A DNA stretch of 64,000 nucleotides from Paracoccaceae bacterium (GTDB taxonomy: Bacteria; Pseudomonadota; Alphaproteobacteria; Rhodobacterales; Rhodobacteraceae), in assembly GCA_026419405.1 (NCBI GenBank), contig JANZZL010000070.1, positions 1 to 64,000 of the forward strand, given 5' to 3'. The position numbers and the translations under genes were made by a program. This document shows, one piece after another, positions 36,587-47,012 of the stretch; within the stretch, counting starts at the first letter, position 1; each line of letters starts with the position of its first letter. The notes below the pieces were generated by a model that had not been told where the DNA came from, made no database searches, and saw only the letters and a list, made by a program, of their open reading frames with translations.

Positions 36587-37350
36587 CCGGGCGGGGGGAG
36601 GCGCGCGCCGAGTTCCTGCTCGCGTTGCAGTTCCTGACGCGCCTGCCGCTGCCCGACCCCGGCTTCACCCCCGAGCGCCTCGCCGCCTCGACCCGCTGGC
36701 ACCCTGCCGCGGGGGCGGTCATCGGGGCGCTCGTCGGCCTCGTCTGGTGGGCGGGCGCCGCCCTCTTCCCGCCGCTGGTGGCGGTGCTCCTCGCCACCGC
36801 CTTCGGCCTGCTCCTCACCGGCTGCTTCCACGAGGACGGCTTCGCCGACACCTGCGACGGGCTCGGCGGCGGTGCGACGCGGGAGCGGGCGCTGGAAATC
36901 ATGAAGGACAGCCGCATCGGCACCTACGGCGCGGCGGGCCTCGGCATGATGCTGGCCGGCAGGGTCGCGTCGCTGGCGGCGCTGGCGGGGTCGGCGCCGC
37001 TCTTCTGGGTGCTGGTCGCCGGCCACGCGCTGAGCCGCGCGGCCGCGGTGCAGGTGATCGCCACCTCGACCTACGTGCGCGACCACGGAACGGGCAAGCC
37101 CGTGGCCGACGGCATCGGCCGCGACGGGCTCCGCTTCGCCCTGCTGAGCGGCGCCGCGGCGCTTGCGCCGCTGGCGCTGGCGGCCGGCCCCCTCGCCGCC
37201 CTGGCCGGGCTCGCGGGCCTCGCGCTCGGCACCCTGGCGATGCGGCAAGCCTTCGAGCGCCGGCTCGGCGGCTATACCGGCGACTGCCTCGGGGCGGTCC
37301 AGCAATGCGCCGAGGCGGGCTTCTACCTCGGGCTTCTGGCGTGGCTCTGA
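36583..37350 (+). CDS. cobS: Adenosylcobinamide-GDP ribazoletransferase (cobalamin synthase)
   Basis: Membrane enzyme joining adenosylcobinamide-GDP and alpha-ribazole(-P), 255 residues. It starts with the typical EFLLALQFLTRLPLPDPGF, has the acidic CFHEDGFADTCDGLGGG motif and DSRIGTYG, and about six helices. Translationally coupled to cobT; overlaps the next gene by 10 bases. Confidence 0.96.
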   Translation: MTGRGEARAEFLLALQFLTRLPLPDPGFTPERLAASTRWHPAAGAVIGALVGLVWWAGAALFPPLVAVLLATAFGLLLTGCFHEDGFADTCDGLGGGATRERALEIMKDSRIGTYGAAGLGMMLAGRVASLAALAGSAPLFWVLVAGHALSRAAAVQVIATSTYVRDHGTGKPVADGIGRDGLRFALLSGAAALAPLALAAGPLAALAGLAGLALGTLAMRQAFERRLGGYTGDCLGAVQQCAEAGFYLGLLAWL

Positions 37351-37859
37351 TCCTGCTGCGGCACACCCGCCCCCTGGGCTCCGACGGCACCTGCTACGGA
37401 ATTACCGACCTGCCGCCCGGCCCGGACCTGCCGGCCGCGGCGCGGCGGCTTGCGGCGCAGCTTCCGCCCGTGGAGCGGATCGTCACCAGCCCGCTTGCCC
37501 GCTGCGCCCGGCTTGCCGCGGCGCTGGGCGCGGCCCGCGCCCTGCCGGTGGCGGAGGATGCCCGCCTGCGCGAGCTCGACTTCGGCCGGTGGGAGGGGCA
37601 GAGGTGGGACGCGATCCCGCGCGCCGAAGTCGATGCCTGGGCCGCCGACCTGCTGCACGCCCGCCCGCACGGCGGCGAGACCGTGGCCGAGATGGCCGCC
37701 CGCGTCGCCGCGGCGCTCGACGACCACGGCCGGCCCGGAACGCTGATCGTCACCCACATGGGGGTGATCCGGGCGGCGCTGCACCGCGCCGGCCGGGCTG
37801 GAGCCTGGGAGGCGCGGGTGGACTTCGGCGGCTGGCTGGAGATCGCGCCGCTCGCGTGA
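37341..37859 (+). CDS. cobC: Histidine phosphatase family protein, probable alpha-ribazole phosphatase
   Basis: A 172-residue phosphoglycerate-mutase-like phosphatase. It has the catalytic LLRHTRP, the conserved VTSPLARCARLA, ELDFGRWEGQRWD and the second His in LIVTHMGVIRAAL. Position directly after cobT-cobS, with overlapping reading frames, supports removal of the phosphate from alpha-ribazole-P or cobalamin-P. The start is GTG at 37341. Confidence 0.88.
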   Translation: MALILLRHTRPLGSDGTCYGITDLPPGPDLPAAARRLAAQLPPVERIVTSPLARCARLAAALGAARALPVAEDARLRELDFGRWEGQRWDAIPRAEVDAWAADLLHARPHGGETVAEMAARVAAALDDHGRPGTLIVTHMGVIRAALHRAGRAGAWEARVDFGGWLEIAPLA

Positions 37860-37882
37860 GGCGCTGGCGGCGGCCCGGGCCC

Positions 37883-38914
37883 TCAGCCGCGGATCGCCTC
37901 GAGCATCCGGTGCACGTTGTCGGGGTCGGCGTCGGGCGTGATCCCGTGGCCGAGGTTGAAGATGTGCGGCCCGCCCGAGAAGGCCCGCACGATGCGCCGC
38001 GTCTCCTCGATCAGGCGCGGCCCGCCCTCGACCAGCAGCGCCGGGTCGAGGTTGCCCTGCACGCAGCCGTCCCTCTGGACGTGCTCGGCCGCCCATTCGG
38101 CGGCGACCGAGTTGTCGAGCGCCACGCAGTCGGCCCCCGTCGCCCGCGCGAAGCCGACATAGCGCCCGCCCGCCTCGCGCGGGAAGGCGATGACCGGCAG
38201 GCCGGGGTGCCGGGCCTTGAGCGCGGCGGTGATCGCGCGGACCGGCTCCAGCGCGTAGCGGTCGAAGTCCTCGCCCGAAAGCGATCCGGCCCAGGAATCG
38301 AACAGCTTCACCACCTCGGCCCCCGCTGCGACCTGGGCCGAGAGGTAGTCGATGGTCGCCTCGGTCAGAAGGGCGATGAGCCGGTCGAACAGCGCGGGAT
38401 CGGCGGCCTTGAGCGCATGGGCCGGGCCCTGGTCGGGCGTGCCGCGCCCGGCGACCATGTAGGTCGCCACGGTCCAGGGCGCTCCGGCGAAGCCGATCAG
38501 CGCCGTCTCGCGCGGCAGGCCCTGGGCGAGGATGCGCACCGTCTCGTAGACCGGGGCGAGGGTCTCGTGGATGTCGTCGCGGCCGCGCAGGCGCGCCAGG
38601 TCGGCCTCGGTCGTCACGGTCGAGAGCCGCGGCCCCTCGCCGGCGGAGAACCAGAGATCGGCGCCGAGCGCATGCGGCAGCAGCAGGATGTCGGCGAACA
38701 GGATCGCCGCGTCGAAGCCATAGCGCCGGATCGGCTGGAAGGTGACCTCGGCGGCGAGTTCGGGCGTGTAGCAGAGCGTGAGGAAGTCGCCGGCCTGCGC
38801 GCGGGTCGCCCGGTATTCCGGCAGGTAGCGGCCGGCCTGCCGCATCAGCCAGACCGGCGGCACGGCCTGCACCTCGCCCGCCAGCGACCGCAGCAGCTTC
38901 TTCCTCTCCGCCAT
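37883..38914 (-). CDS. hemE: Uroporphyrinogen decarboxylase
   Basis: Decarboxylates uroporphyrinogen III to coproporphyrinogen III, 343 residues. Signature [20 protein letters not shown] and the second signature [13 protein letters not shown] are intact. Catalytic Asp lies in [12 protein letters not shown]; the C-terminal GNLDPALL and FNLGHGI blocks are also present. Start ATG after AGGAAGATC. Divergent from hemC, as in Rhodobacter. Confidence 0.97.
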   Translation of the reverse strand: MAERKKLLRSLAGEVQAVPPVWLMRQAGRYLPEYRATRAQAGDFLTLCYTPELAAEVTFQPIRRYGFDAAILFADILLLPHALGADLWFSAGEGPRLSTVTTEADLARLRGRDDIHETLAPVYETVRILAQGLPRETALIGFAGAPWTVATYMVAGRGTPDQGPAHALKAADPALFDRLIALLTEATIDYLSAQVAAGAEVVKLFDSWAGSLSGEDFDRYALEPVRAITAALKARHPGLPVIAFPREAGGRYVGFARATGADCVALDNSVAAEWAAEHVQRDGCVQGNLDPALLVEGGPRLIEETRRIVRAFSGGPHIFNLGHGITPDADPDNVHRMLEAIRG

Positions 38915-38938
38915 GATCTTCCTCCGCCGGGCAGCCCG

Positions 38939-38967
38939 TTTGGACAGGGCGGGCAGGGGCTTGTCAA
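38939..38967 (-). promoter_or_regulatory. Probable hemE promoter
   Basis: On the minus strand a perfect TTGACA (38967-38962) is 17 bases from a weak TCCAAA (38944-38939). Transcription would start about 18 bases before the hemE ATG. Confidence 0.5.
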
Positions 38968-39025
38968 TACGCGCCTGCCGCGCCCCCATTGTCAGGCGCG
39001 ATCGTCGCGGGCTAAGGCTTGGCGC

Positions 39026-39982
39026 ATGGCGCCCGTGCTTCCCTCTCCCGCCCGACCGCTCCGCATCGGCACCCGCGGTTCGCCCCTGGCGCTGGCGCAG
39101 GCGCACGAGACGCGCGACCGGCTGATGGCCGCCTGGAGCCTGCCGGCGGACGCCTTCGAGATCGTGGTGATCCGCACGACGGGCGACGACCGCAGCCTGA
39201 TCGAGGCCGACCGGCCGCTGAAGGAGATCGGCGGAAAGGGCCTGTTCACGCGCGAGATCGAGGAGGCGCTGCTGGCCGGGCGGATCGACATCGCCGTGCA
39301 TTCCATGAAGGACATGCCGACGCTGCAGCCGCCCGGCCTGGTGCTCGACTGCCACCTGCCGCGCGAGGATGTGCGCGACGCCTTCGTCTCGCCCCTGGCG
39401 GCGGGCCTCGCCGACCTGCCCCGGGGCGCGGTGGTCGGGTCGTCCTCGCTGCGCCGGCGCGCCCAGCTCGCCCACCGCAGGCCCGACCTGCGGCTGGTGG
39501 AGTTCCGCGGCAACGTCCAGACCCGGATGCGCAAGCTCGCCGACGGCGTGGCCGCCGCGACCTTCCTGGCGATGGCCGGGCTCAACCGGCTGGGCCTTGC
39601 CCATGTCGCGCGGAGCCCGATCAGCCCCGACGAGATGCTGCCCGCCGTGGCCCAGGGCGCGATCGGGGTCGAGCGGCGGGCGGACGACCGCCGGGCGGCC
39701 GAGCTGCTGGCGCCGATCCATGATGCCCCGACCGGGCTGCGCCTGGCCTGCGAGCGGGCCTTTCTCGCCGCGCTCGACGGCTCCTGCCAGACCCCGATCG
39801 CCGGGCTCGCCGAACTGGACGGCGGGGCGCTGCGGATGCGCGGCGAGATCCTCCGGCCCGACGGCTCGGAGGTGCTCTCGGCGGCGGGCGAGGCGGCGCC
39901 CGAGGACGGCCCCGCCCTCGGCCGCGAGCTGGCCGAACGGCTGCGGTCCCGGGCCGCGCCGGGCTTCTTTGCGCCCGCCTAG
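39026..39982 (+). CDS. hemC: Hydroxymethylbilane synthase (porphobilinogen deaminase)
   Basis: Polymerises four porphobilinogens into hydroxymethylbilane, 318 residues. Blocks seen: [66 protein letters not shown]. The dipyrromethane cofactor Cys is C254 in [10 protein letters not shown]. Divergent from hemE with about 110 bases between. Confidence 0.97.
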   Translation: MAPVLPSPARPLRIGTRGSPLALAQAHETRDRLMAAWSLPADAFEIVVIRTTGDDRSLIEADRPLKEIGGKGLFTREIEEALLAGRIDIAVHSMKDMPTLQPPGLVLDCHLPREDVRDAFVSPLAAGLADLPRGAVVGSSSLRRRAQLAHRRPDLRLVEFRGNVQTRMRKLADGVAAATFLAMAGLNRLGLAHVARSPISPDEMLPAVAQGAIGVERRADDRRAAELLAPIHDAPTGLRLACERAFLAALDGSCQTPIAGLAELDGGALRMRGEILRPDGSEVLSAAGEAAPEDGPALGRELAERLRSRAAPGFFAPA

Positions 39983-40127
39983 GGCCGCCGGCCCGGCGGG
40001 CTTTCGCCGACCACCGGCAACTCCTTGCCGCGCCGCGCGGGATCTTGTGCGGGGTATGGAAGAAGTTCACTTTTCGTGGTCACGGTGTATCCTCCCAGGC
40101 CGCAGCAGAGGCAGGCGACCCACCGAC

Positions 40128-41867
40128 ATGGCAACCACCACGACCAGCGGGCATGACGAGCTGCGCGCCGCCCGGCGGCGCGGGCGCGGGCTGATGCTCT
40201 GGGCCTTCCTCTTCTCGATCTTCGTCAACATCCTGATGCTGACGGGGCCGCTCTACATGCTCCAGGTCTACGACCGGGTGCTGCATTCCCGCTCGGTCGA
40301 GACGCTGGTGGCGCTTTCCGTCCTCGTCGCCGGCCTCTACGGGCTGATGGCGCTGCTCGACTTCGCGCGCGGCCGGGTGCTGGCGCGGCTGGCCGCCCGG
40401 TTCCAGGAATCGCTCGATCCGCGCGTGTTCGACGCGGCGCTGCGCCAGCGCGGGACACCGCAGGAACAGGCGGCCTCGGCCGGCGCGCTGCGCGATCTCG
40501 ATGCGGTCCAGACCTTCCTCGCCTCGCCGCTCCTGCTGGCGCTGATGGACATGCCCTGGACGCCCGTCTTCCTGGCGGCGATCTTCCTGTTCCACCCGAT
40601 GCTGGGCTGGCTCGCCGTCGCCGGCGGGGCGATCATCGTCGCGCTCGCGCTGGTCAACCAGGTGGTCACCGCGCAGCGGGTGAAGGTCGCCAGCCAGGCG
40701 AACCAGCTCTCGCACATGTTCGCCGACGAGGTGCGGGCCGGGCGCGAGGTGGTGCTGAGCCAGGGCGCGCACGATGACGTGACCGACCGCTGGGTGCAGC
40801 TGCGGCGCGAGGCGCTTGCGCGCGGCACCACGGCGAACGACTGGACCGGAAGCTTCTCGGCCGTCACCAAGGCCTTCCGGCTGTTCCTGCAGTCGGCCGT
40901 GCTCGGCCTCGGGGCCTACTACGTGCTGCTCGGCCAGCTCTCGCCCGGCGCGATGATCGCGGGCTCGATCCTGCTTGGCCGGGCGCTCGCGCCGGTCGAG
41001 CAGGCGATGGGCCAGTGGCCGCTCCTGCAGCGTGCGGTGACGGCCTGGCGGGCGCTCGGGAAGTATCTGGCCGAGACGCCGCCCGCGGCGCCGCGCACGC
41101 GGCTTCCGGTTCCCGAGGCGCGGCTGGAGGTGAAGAACCTCTCGGTGATCCCGCCGGGCTCGAACGCCCCCACGGTGCGCAACGTCAGCTTCGTGCTCGA
41201 ACCCGGGCACGCCCTGGGCGTGATCGGGCCCTCGGGCTCGGGCAAGTCGACGCTCGCCCGGGCGCTGCTGGGCTACTGGCCGGCGGCCGAGGGCGAGGTC
41301 CGCCTCGGCGGCGCGACGCTCGACCAGTACGATCCCGCGGCGCTCGGCCGGCACATCGGCTACCTGCCGCAGACCGTGACACTCTTCACCGGAACCGTGG
41401 CCGAGAACATCGCGCGCATGGCGCGCGACATCGACCCGGCGGCCGTGGTCGAGGCGGCCAGGGCGGCGCAGGTCCACGACATCATCCTGCGGCTGCCGCA
41501 GGGCTACGACACGCGGCTGACCGCGCCGGGGGCGCAGCTCTCGGGCGGCCAGCGCCAGCGCGTCGGCTTCGCGCGCGCGCTCTACGGCGACCCGCAGATC
41601 CTGATCCTCGACGAGCCGAACTCGGCGCTCGACCATGCGGGGTCCGAGGCGATGAACCTCGCCATCCGCCGCTTCAAGGCGCAGGGCAAGGCGGTGATCG
41701 TGGTCACCCACCGGCCCCATGCGATCGCCGAGTGCGACTACCTGATGGGGATCGAGCAGGGGGTCATCACCGCCTACGGCCCCCGCGACGAGATCCTGCG
41801 GCGCAGCCGGAGGAGCCAGGCGCCGCGGCCGGCGGCGCCGGTCGCCGCCCCGGCTGAAGCGAGGTAG
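40128..41867 (+). CDS. Type I secretion system ABC transporter (PrtD/HlyB-like, no peptidase domain)
   Basis: Inner-membrane exporter ATPase of 579 residues. A six-helix membrane domain (about 20-320, MLTGPLYMLQVYDRVLHSRS is the PrtD-type opening) precedes the nucleotide-binding domain. That domain has Walker A GPSGSGKST (about 366-374), signature [15 protein letters not shown] (about 470) and Walker B ILILDEPNSALD. No C39 peptidase domain precedes the membrane part, so substrates would carry an uncleaved C-terminal signal. Followed 6 bases later by its adaptor. No RTX-like substrate gene is seen in the window. Confidence 0.92.
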   Translation: MATTTTSGHDELRAARRRGRGLMLWAFLFSIFVNILMLTGPLYMLQVYDRVLHSRSVETLVALSVLVAGLYGLMALLDFARGRVLARLAARFQESLDPRVFDAALRQRGTPQEQAASAGALRDLDAVQTFLASPLLLALMDMPWTPVFLAAIFLFHPMLGWLAVAGGAIIVALALVNQVVTAQRVKVASQANQLSHMFADEVRAGREVVLSQGAHDDVTDRWVQLRREALARGTTANDWTGSFSAVTKAFRLFLQSAVLGLGAYYVLLGQLSPGAMIAGSILLGRALAPVEQAMGQWPLLQRAVTAWRALGKYLAETPPAAPRTRLPVPEARLEVKNLSVIPPGSNAPTVRNVSFVLEPGHALGVIGPSGSGKSTLARALLGYWPAAEGEVRLGGATLDQYDPAALGRHIGYLPQTVTLFTGTVAENIARMARDIDPAAVVEAARAAQVHDIILRLPQGYDTRLTAPGAQLSGGQRQRVGFARALYGDPQILILDEPNSALDHAGSEAMNLAIRRFKAQGKAVIVVTHRPHAIAECDYLMGIEQGVITAYGPRDEILRRSRRSQAPRPAAPVAAPAEAR

Positions 41868-41873
41868 ACGGCA

Positions 41874-44192
41874 ATGGTCATCGGCCAGTTCCTGAACCGC
41901 GGGCGTCAGCCGGAAACGACACCGGAGGACGCGGAGACCGACCGGCCGACCGGCCCGGCGGTTGCCGCCCCGGCCGGATCCGGGGCCGGAGCGGCGGCCG
42001 GGGAGACGGCTGCGCCGGAGGCGCCGGCCCCCGGCATCACCGGCCGCGAGGCCGCTCCCGATGCCCCGGGGGCGGCGCCGGCTCACGCCGGGCCCGCCGC
42101 GCCGCGGCACCGGGTGGAGATCATCGCCGCGGCGCTGGCCGGTGGCCTGGGTGGCGCCGGCGAACCGTCCGGCTACGAGGAGGACGAGGCGCCGCCGCAG
42201 GCCGGAGCCGCCCCGTCCGGCCCGCGCGGGCCCGGATCGGCGGCCGCGCCCGCCGCACCGCAGCCCGGCGGAGACCGCAGGCCCGACGACGCCGTGCAGG
42301 CCATCGGCGCGATCGCGGCCCGGGTCGCTGCGCGCGAGGCGCTGATGGCAGCGGCCGCCGCCGAGGATTCGATCCCCCGTCTCCTGGCACCGGGCGGCAG
42401 TCCGCCCGCGGCCGCCCCGCCGCCCGCCGGGGCCGGGCAGACGGCGGCCGGACAGACGGCGGCCGGACAGACAGCGGCTGGACAGACGGCGGCCGGACAG
42501 ACGGCGGCCGGACAGACAGCGACCGGACAGACGGCGGGTGGACCCGACGCGCCCGCGCCCGCTGCCTCGCCGGTCCCGCCCGAGGTGGCGCGCAAGCTCG
42601 GCCGGGTCGCGCATGGCCGCGCCGCAGCCGGCAGACCGGGCAGGCAGGCGCCGGGAAGCTGGCTTGCCGAGCGCAAGGCGAGGCGGTCGGGCGGGGCAGC
42701 GCCCGCGCCGGATGCCGCCCCGCCGGATGCCGCCGTGCCGGATGCCGCCGTGCCGGGCGATCCCGCAAGGACGCGGAAGCCCGACGCCGCCGGGCTCGGC
42801 CAGGCACGGGCGGCGGCGCCACCCGCACACAGGCCGCCCGCGCGGCCAGGCCCCGCGCCCGCGCCCCTGCCGGAGCTCCGCAGGCCCGCCGAGCCGCGCC
42901 CCGGCCCGGAGTGGAGCGCGCGCCTGCCGCTGCTCGTCGGCAACATCGCCCTCGTCATCCTGCTCGGCGGCTTCGGGCTCTGGAGCGTGACGACCAACCT
43001 CGCGGGGGCCGTGGTCGCGCCGGGGAAGATCGAGGTCGAGTCGAACCGCCAGGTCGTGCAGCACCCCGACGGCGGCGTGGTCAAGGCGATCCGGGTCAGG
43101 GACGGCGACGTGGTCGCCCCCGGCGACGTGCTGATCGAGCTCGACGGAACGCGCCTGAACTCGCAGCTCGCCGTCGTCGAGGCGCAGCTCGGCGAGCTGG
43201 CGGCGCGCCGCGCCCGGTTGCTTGCCGAGCGCGACGGCGAGCGCACGATCACCTTCCCGCCCGAGCTTCTCGCCAGGGCGGCGGCCGATCCGGCGATTGC
43301 CGCCAAGCTGGAGGACGAGCGGGCGCTGTTCACGGCGCGGGAAGAGGCGCTGGAGCTCCAGAGCGGCCTCGTGGCCGAGCAGAACCGGCAGATCGAGAAC
43401 CGGGTCACCGGCGTCCAGGCGCAGCTCGAGGCGACGCGCACCCAGATCGAGCTGACCGAAGCGCAGCTTCTCGATCAGGAGGCGCTGCTCGAGCGGGGCC
43501 TCACCCAGGCGTCGCAGGTGCTCGACCTGCGCCGCGCCCTGGCGGAGCTCAAGGGCCGGGCCGGCCAGTTCGAGGCCGAGATCGCCCAGCTCCGCGGACA
43601 GGCCGCGAGCAACGAGATCGAGCTGCTGAAGATGCGGACGGAGCGGCGCGAGCAGGCCGTCACCATGCTGCGCGACATCGCCTTCAGCGAGATCGAGCTC
43701 TCCGAGCGCCGCCTCGACATCCTCGAGACCCTGTCGCGGCTTGAGGTCCGCGCCCCGGTCGGCGGCATCGTCTACAACAACCAGGTGTTCGCGCTCCGGT
43801 CGGTCGTCCAGCCGGCCGAGCCGCTGATGTACATCGTGCCGCAGGACCAGCCGCTGGTGATCCGGTCGCGGGTCAACGCGATCAACATCGACGAGGTCCA
43901 CGTCGGGCAGGAGGTCTCGCTGCGCTTCTCCGCCTTCGACCAGCGGCTCGTGCCCGAGCTGAAGGGCCGGGTCAGCCGGATCTCGGCCGACGTGATCCGC
44001 GACGAGGGGACGGGGGAGAGCTACTACGAGGCCGACGTGGTGCCCGAACCGGGGGAACTCGACAAGCTGAACGGGCATGTCCTGGTGCCGGGCATGCCGG
44101 TCGAGGCCTTCATCCGCACCCGCGAGCGCAGCGCCTTCACCTACCTGACCGAGCCCTTCACCGCCTTCTTCGCCCGCGCCTTCCGCGAGTGA
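41874..44192 (+). CDS. HlyD-family type I secretion adaptor with very long low-complexity N-terminus
   Basis: Periplasmic adaptor of the neighbouring exporter, 772 residues against the usual 430-480. The HlyD part begins near residue 345 with a single membrane helix ([20 protein letters not shown]). AGKIEVES-like lipoyl halves, a long coiled-coil hairpin (about 440-620) and the C-terminal barrel follow, with [26 protein letters not shown] and [14 protein letters not shown]. The first 340 residues are Ala/Pro/Gly-rich and would be cytoplasmic. They contain seven GQTAA-type pentapeptides (42435-42539). Codon use remains high-GC, like the neighbours. Confidence 0.9.
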   Translation: MVIGQFLNRGRQPETTPEDAETDRPTGPAVAAPAGSGAGAAAGETAAPEAPAPGITGREAAPDAPGAAPAHAGPAAPRHRVEIIAAALAGGLGGAGEPSGYEEDEAPPQAGAAPSGPRGPGSAAAPAAPQPGGDRRPDDAVQAIGAIAARVAAREALMAAAAAEDSIPRLLAPGGSPPAAAPPPAGAGQTAAGQTAAGQTAAGQTAAGQTAAGQTATGQTAGGPDAPAPAASPVPPEVARKLGRVAHGRAAAGRPGRQAPGSWLAERKARRSGGAAPAPDAAPPDAAVPDAAVPGDPARTRKPDAAGLGQARAAAPPAHRPPARPGPAPAPLPELRRPAEPRPGPEWSARLPLLVGNIALVILLGGFGLWSVTTNLAGAVVAPGKIEVESNRQVVQHPDGGVVKAIRVRDGDVVAPGDVLIELDGTRLNSQLAVVEAQLGELAARRARLLAERDGERTITFPPELLARAAADPAIAAKLEDERALFTAREEALELQSGLVAEQNRQIENRVTGVQAQLEATRTQIELTEAQLLDQEALLERGLTQASQVLDLRRALAELKGRAGQFEAEIAQLRGQAASNEIELLKMRTERREQAVTMLRDIAFSEIELSERRLDILETLSRLEVRAPVGGIVYNNQVFALRSVVQPAEPLMYIVPQDQPLVIRSRVNAINIDEVHVGQEVSLRFSAFDQRLVPELKGRVSRISADVIRDEGTGESYYEADVVPEPGELDKLNGHVLVPGMPVEAFIRTRERSAFTYLTEPFTAFFARAFRE
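42435..42539 (+). repeat. In-frame 15-bp tandem repeats (GQTAA) in the adaptor gene
   Basis: Seven consecutive 15-base units, mainly GGACAGACGGCGGCC, encode GQTAA five times and then GQTAT and GQTAG. The unit is a multiple of three, so copy-number change would alter length without shifting frame. Confidence 0.93.
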
Positions 44193-44388
44193 TCCGCCGC
44201 GCCGCCCGAGCGGCCGCGGTGGGGCAGCGCGGCAACAGGTGGCGCCGCAATGGACGCCCCGCCGCGCGGCCGCGCTGCAATCCGGACCCGGCGTGGTAAG
44301 CTCAGGCGTCCGGCGTGCGAACCGGGGGCGGCACATGACCCCCGGGCGGCGTCGCGGCGAGGCAAGAGGCAGGTCAAGGGCAGCCGTC

Positions 44389-45771
44389 ATGCACAGGCCC
44401 GGTCCGGGGCGCAGCCGCGCGTCCTTGCTCGTGTTGTCCGCGGGGATCGCCCTCGGCGGCTGTTCGGCGCTGCCGGACTATGCCCCGCCGCAGATGCAGC
44501 TGACCGACCGCTACTCGGTTCTGCAGCCGATCAGCGTCGGATCGCGCGCGCAATCCGCCTGGTGGACCGCCTTCCATGACCCGGTGCTCGACCGGCTGGT
44601 GGAGCGGGCGCTGGCGCAGAACCTGACCATCGCCCAGGCCCGCGCCAGGGTGCGCGAGGCCGAGGCCCTCGCGCGGCGCGCCGGGCTCGAGGACATCAAC
44701 GGCAACCTCGAGGCCTCGGCCTCGGCGCCCGACAGCACCGAAACCGCCGGCCTCGACGCCGAGTTCGTCCTGTCGCCCCGCCGCATCGCGGCGGCGATCG
44801 CGGCGCGCGCCCGGCTCGACGCGGCGCGCGCCGACGAGACGGACGCCCGCCGGCTCGTCATCGGCGAGCTTGCGCTGGCCTATGCCGACCTGCGCTTCTC
44901 GCAGGCGCTTCTGGCCTACCGGCACCAGGACCTGAGTTCGCGCCAGCGCACGCTTTCGGACATCAACACCCGCTTCGAGGCCGGCGCGGCAACGCGGCTC
45001 GACCGGGTGCGCGCCGAGGCGCTCGTCGCCCAGACCCGGGCGCAGATCCCGCAGACCGAGGCGCAGGTCGCGATCCTGCACACCCGCATCGCCACGCTGC
45101 TCGGCGAGCCGGCCGGCCGGGCCGGCGTGGACCTCGGCGGCGGCACGGGCCAGCCGATCCCGCGCGGCGCGGCGGACATCGGCGTGCCGGCCGACCTGCT
45201 GCGCGCGCGCCCCGACATCCGCGCCGCCGAACGCAGCTATGCGGCCGCCGTCTCGGAGCTTGGCGCAGCGCGGGCCGACCGCTACCCGCGGCTGTCGCTC
45301 AGCGGCTTCGTGCGCGCTCCGATCGGCGGCGGCTCGGTCGCCGAGGGGCTGGTGGCGGGCATCGCGCTGCCGGTCTTCTCGCAGCCCCGGCTCGCCGCCG
45401 CCGAGGCGGCCGCGGAGGCCCGCGTCGAGCAGGCCCTGCTCGACTGGAAGAACGCCGTGCTGACCGCCGTTGACGAGGTGGAGAGCGCGCTGATCGCCCT
45501 GGCGGCCTCGATGCGGACGGCCTCGGCCGCCGCCGAGGTGGTCCGCCTCAACCAGGAGGCGCTCGACCTCTCCCGCCAGCTCCTCTCGGAAAGCGGCGGC
45601 GTCACCGTGCTCGACATCCTCGACCGCGAGCGGGCGGTCGCGGATGCGCGGGCGACGCTGGCGCAGGCGCAGCGCGACGTGGCGCGGGACTACATCCGGC
45701 TCTACACGGCGCTGGGGCTCGAGGACGGTCTCGGCGCGCCCCTGGAGGTCGCCGCCGCGCCCGTGAAATAG
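44389..45771 (+). CDS. Outer-membrane efflux/secretion lipoprotein, TolC superfamily (NodT type)
   Basis: A 460-residue outer-membrane factor. The signal ends in lipobox LGGC (C25). Two OEP repeats with long helical segments follow: DPVLDRLVERALAQNLTIAQ in the first, and IRAAERSYAAAVSELGAARA, then DRYPRLSLSGF, in the second. The NodT subfamily usually serves RND pumps. Here it follows the type I ABC and adaptor genes by 196 bases in the same direction and is the obvious candidate to complete that export channel. Start ATG 44389 is chosen for the lipoprotein signal. Confidence 0.88.
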   Translation: MHRPGPGRSRASLLVLSAGIALGGCSALPDYAPPQMQLTDRYSVLQPISVGSRAQSAWWTAFHDPVLDRLVERALAQNLTIAQARARVREAEALARRAGLEDINGNLEASASAPDSTETAGLDAEFVLSPRRIAAAIAARARLDAARADETDARRLVIGELALAYADLRFSQALLAYRHQDLSSRQRTLSDINTRFEAGAATRLDRVRAEALVAQTRAQIPQTEAQVAILHTRIATLLGEPAGRAGVDLGGGTGQPIPRGAADIGVPADLLRARPDIRAAERSYAAAVSELGAARADRYPRLSLSGFVRAPIGGGSVAEGLVAGIALPVFSQPRLAAAEAAAEARVEQALLDWKNAVLTAVDEVESALIALAASMRTASAAAEVVRLNQEALDLSRQLLSESGGVTVLDILDRERAVADARATLAQAQRDVARDYIRLYTALGLEDGLGAPLEVAAAPVK

Positions 45772-45789
45772 GGCGCCGGCCGGCCGCGA

Positions 45790-47004
45790 TCAGAAGCGGA
45801 ACTCGTAACTCCGCCCGAGCGACAGGAACAGCGAGGGCGATTCGGCGTGACCGTCGGCATCGTTGCGCACCCGGTAGCGCACGCCGCCGTCGAGCCGCCA
45901 GTCGCGCGTCAGCTCGCGGCTGTAGGTCGCCCCGATCTCGGCCTGCTCGACCCGTTCCGAGGGCGCGTCGCTGACCTCGTAGCTGAACCCGAGCCCGATG
46001 GCGGAGACGGGCGTGATCGAGCGCGTCCAGTCCACGTCAAGGCTCGTGTCCACGGTCGTCTCGTCGTCGTCGAAGGCGACCGAGCGCTCCAGGCTCAGGC
46101 CGAAGCTGCCGTCGGGCAGCTCCTGCGTCCAGTCGAGACCGCCCACGAGGTCGGCGCCGGCCTCCTCCGAGGCGCTGACGCCGATGCGCGCCGAGAGCGC
46201 GCCCGCCGGCAGATCGAGCGCCCGGCCCACCTCGAATGTGTAGCGGGTGCCTTCCTCCTCGCCCGAGACCACGGTGAGCGTCGCCGAGGCAAGGCCGTTC
46301 GGCAGGGCATGTTCGAGCCCGGCGGTGGCGGTGACGGTATCGACCGCCGCATCGCCCTCCTCGTCCTCGCGCGCGAACTCGAGCCGGCCGATCCCCGTCA
46401 GCACCGGCGAAATCCGCAGCCGCGTGCCGAGCGCGAGGGTCAGCGTGTCGCTGTCGACGCGGTCGGGGTCGGTCGCGTCCTCGTAGTCGGCGACGGCATA
46501 GTCCGCCTCGACCGAGACCGAGGCCGGCGCGGTGCGCCAGAACTCGTAGCGGAGGTTGACGCCATACTCGGTCAGCGTGCCTTCCTCGTCGGCATCGGTC
46601 ACGTCGCCGAACTCGACGATATCCCCGCTGCGGGCGCGCAGGCCCACCGCGAAGAGCGCATCGGGCACCTCGCGCGTGTAGCCGAAGGTGAGGAACGGCC
46701 GCCCGACCGTGGCCTCGACCCCTTCGGTATCGGGCGAATCCTCGAGAAGCAGGGCGAAGCCCGCCGAAAGCTCGAGCCGGTCGAGCGGCGTGACGTTCGA
46801 GAAGCCGAACGAAAGCCCGGTCGAGGCGATGGTCGTGCTGCCCTCGGCCGGCACGCGCAGGCCGACGTTGCGCCCCGTCTCGATGCGGTTCTCCACCCCG
46901 ATCACCAGCCGCCGCCCGCCCTCGTCCTGCGCCGGTGCGTGCCCGGCGACAAGCGATGCGGCCCCTGCCAGCAGGGCCAGGCTGAGGCACCCGCGCCGGG
47001 GCAT
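45790..47004 (-). CDS. Predicted outer-membrane beta-barrel protein
   Basis: No named family recognised. The 404-residue protein has a signal peptide (MPRRGCLSLALLAGAASLVAG, cleavage near APAQ) and then alternating amphipathic strands with many acidic turns. The C-terminus SLGRSYEFRF ends in aromatic Phe, the outer-membrane barrel insertion signal. It sits 8 bases downstream of the Wza-like gene, so an outer-membrane role in polysaccharide export or assembly is plausible by analogy with barrel proteins found beside such genes. This is inference. Confidence 0.72.
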   Translation of the reverse strand: MPRRGCLSLALLAGAASLVAGHAPAQDEGGRRLVIGVENRIETGRNVGLRVPAEGSTTIASTGLSFGFSNVTPLDRLELSAGFALLLEDSPDTEGVEATVGRPFLTFGYTREVPDALFAVGLRARSGDIVEFGDVTDADEEGTLTEYGVNLRYEFWRTAPASVSVEADYAVADYEDATDPDRVDSDTLTLALGTRLRISPVLTGIGRLEFAREDEEGDAAVDTVTATAGLEHALPNGLASATLTVVSGEEEGTRYTFEVGRALDLPAGALSARIGVSASEEAGADLVGGLDWTQELPDGSFGLSLERSVAFDDDETTVDTSLDVDWTRSITPVSAIGLGFSYEVSDAPSERVEQAEIGATYSRELTRDWRLDGGVRYRVRNDADGHAESPSLFLSLGRSYEFRF

Positions 47005-47012
47005 CGCCGGGG

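Noticed and set aside
42435-42539. Tandem repeats considered as a CRISPR array or phase-variation tract
   Set aside because: There are no spacers, and the 15-base unit keeps the reading frame, so it cannot switch the gene on and off.
40080-44390. A 1436-codon minus-strand frame opposite the secretion genes
   Set aside because: Same reason: composition of an antisense shadow, and the plus strand encodes recognisable ABC and HlyD proteins.
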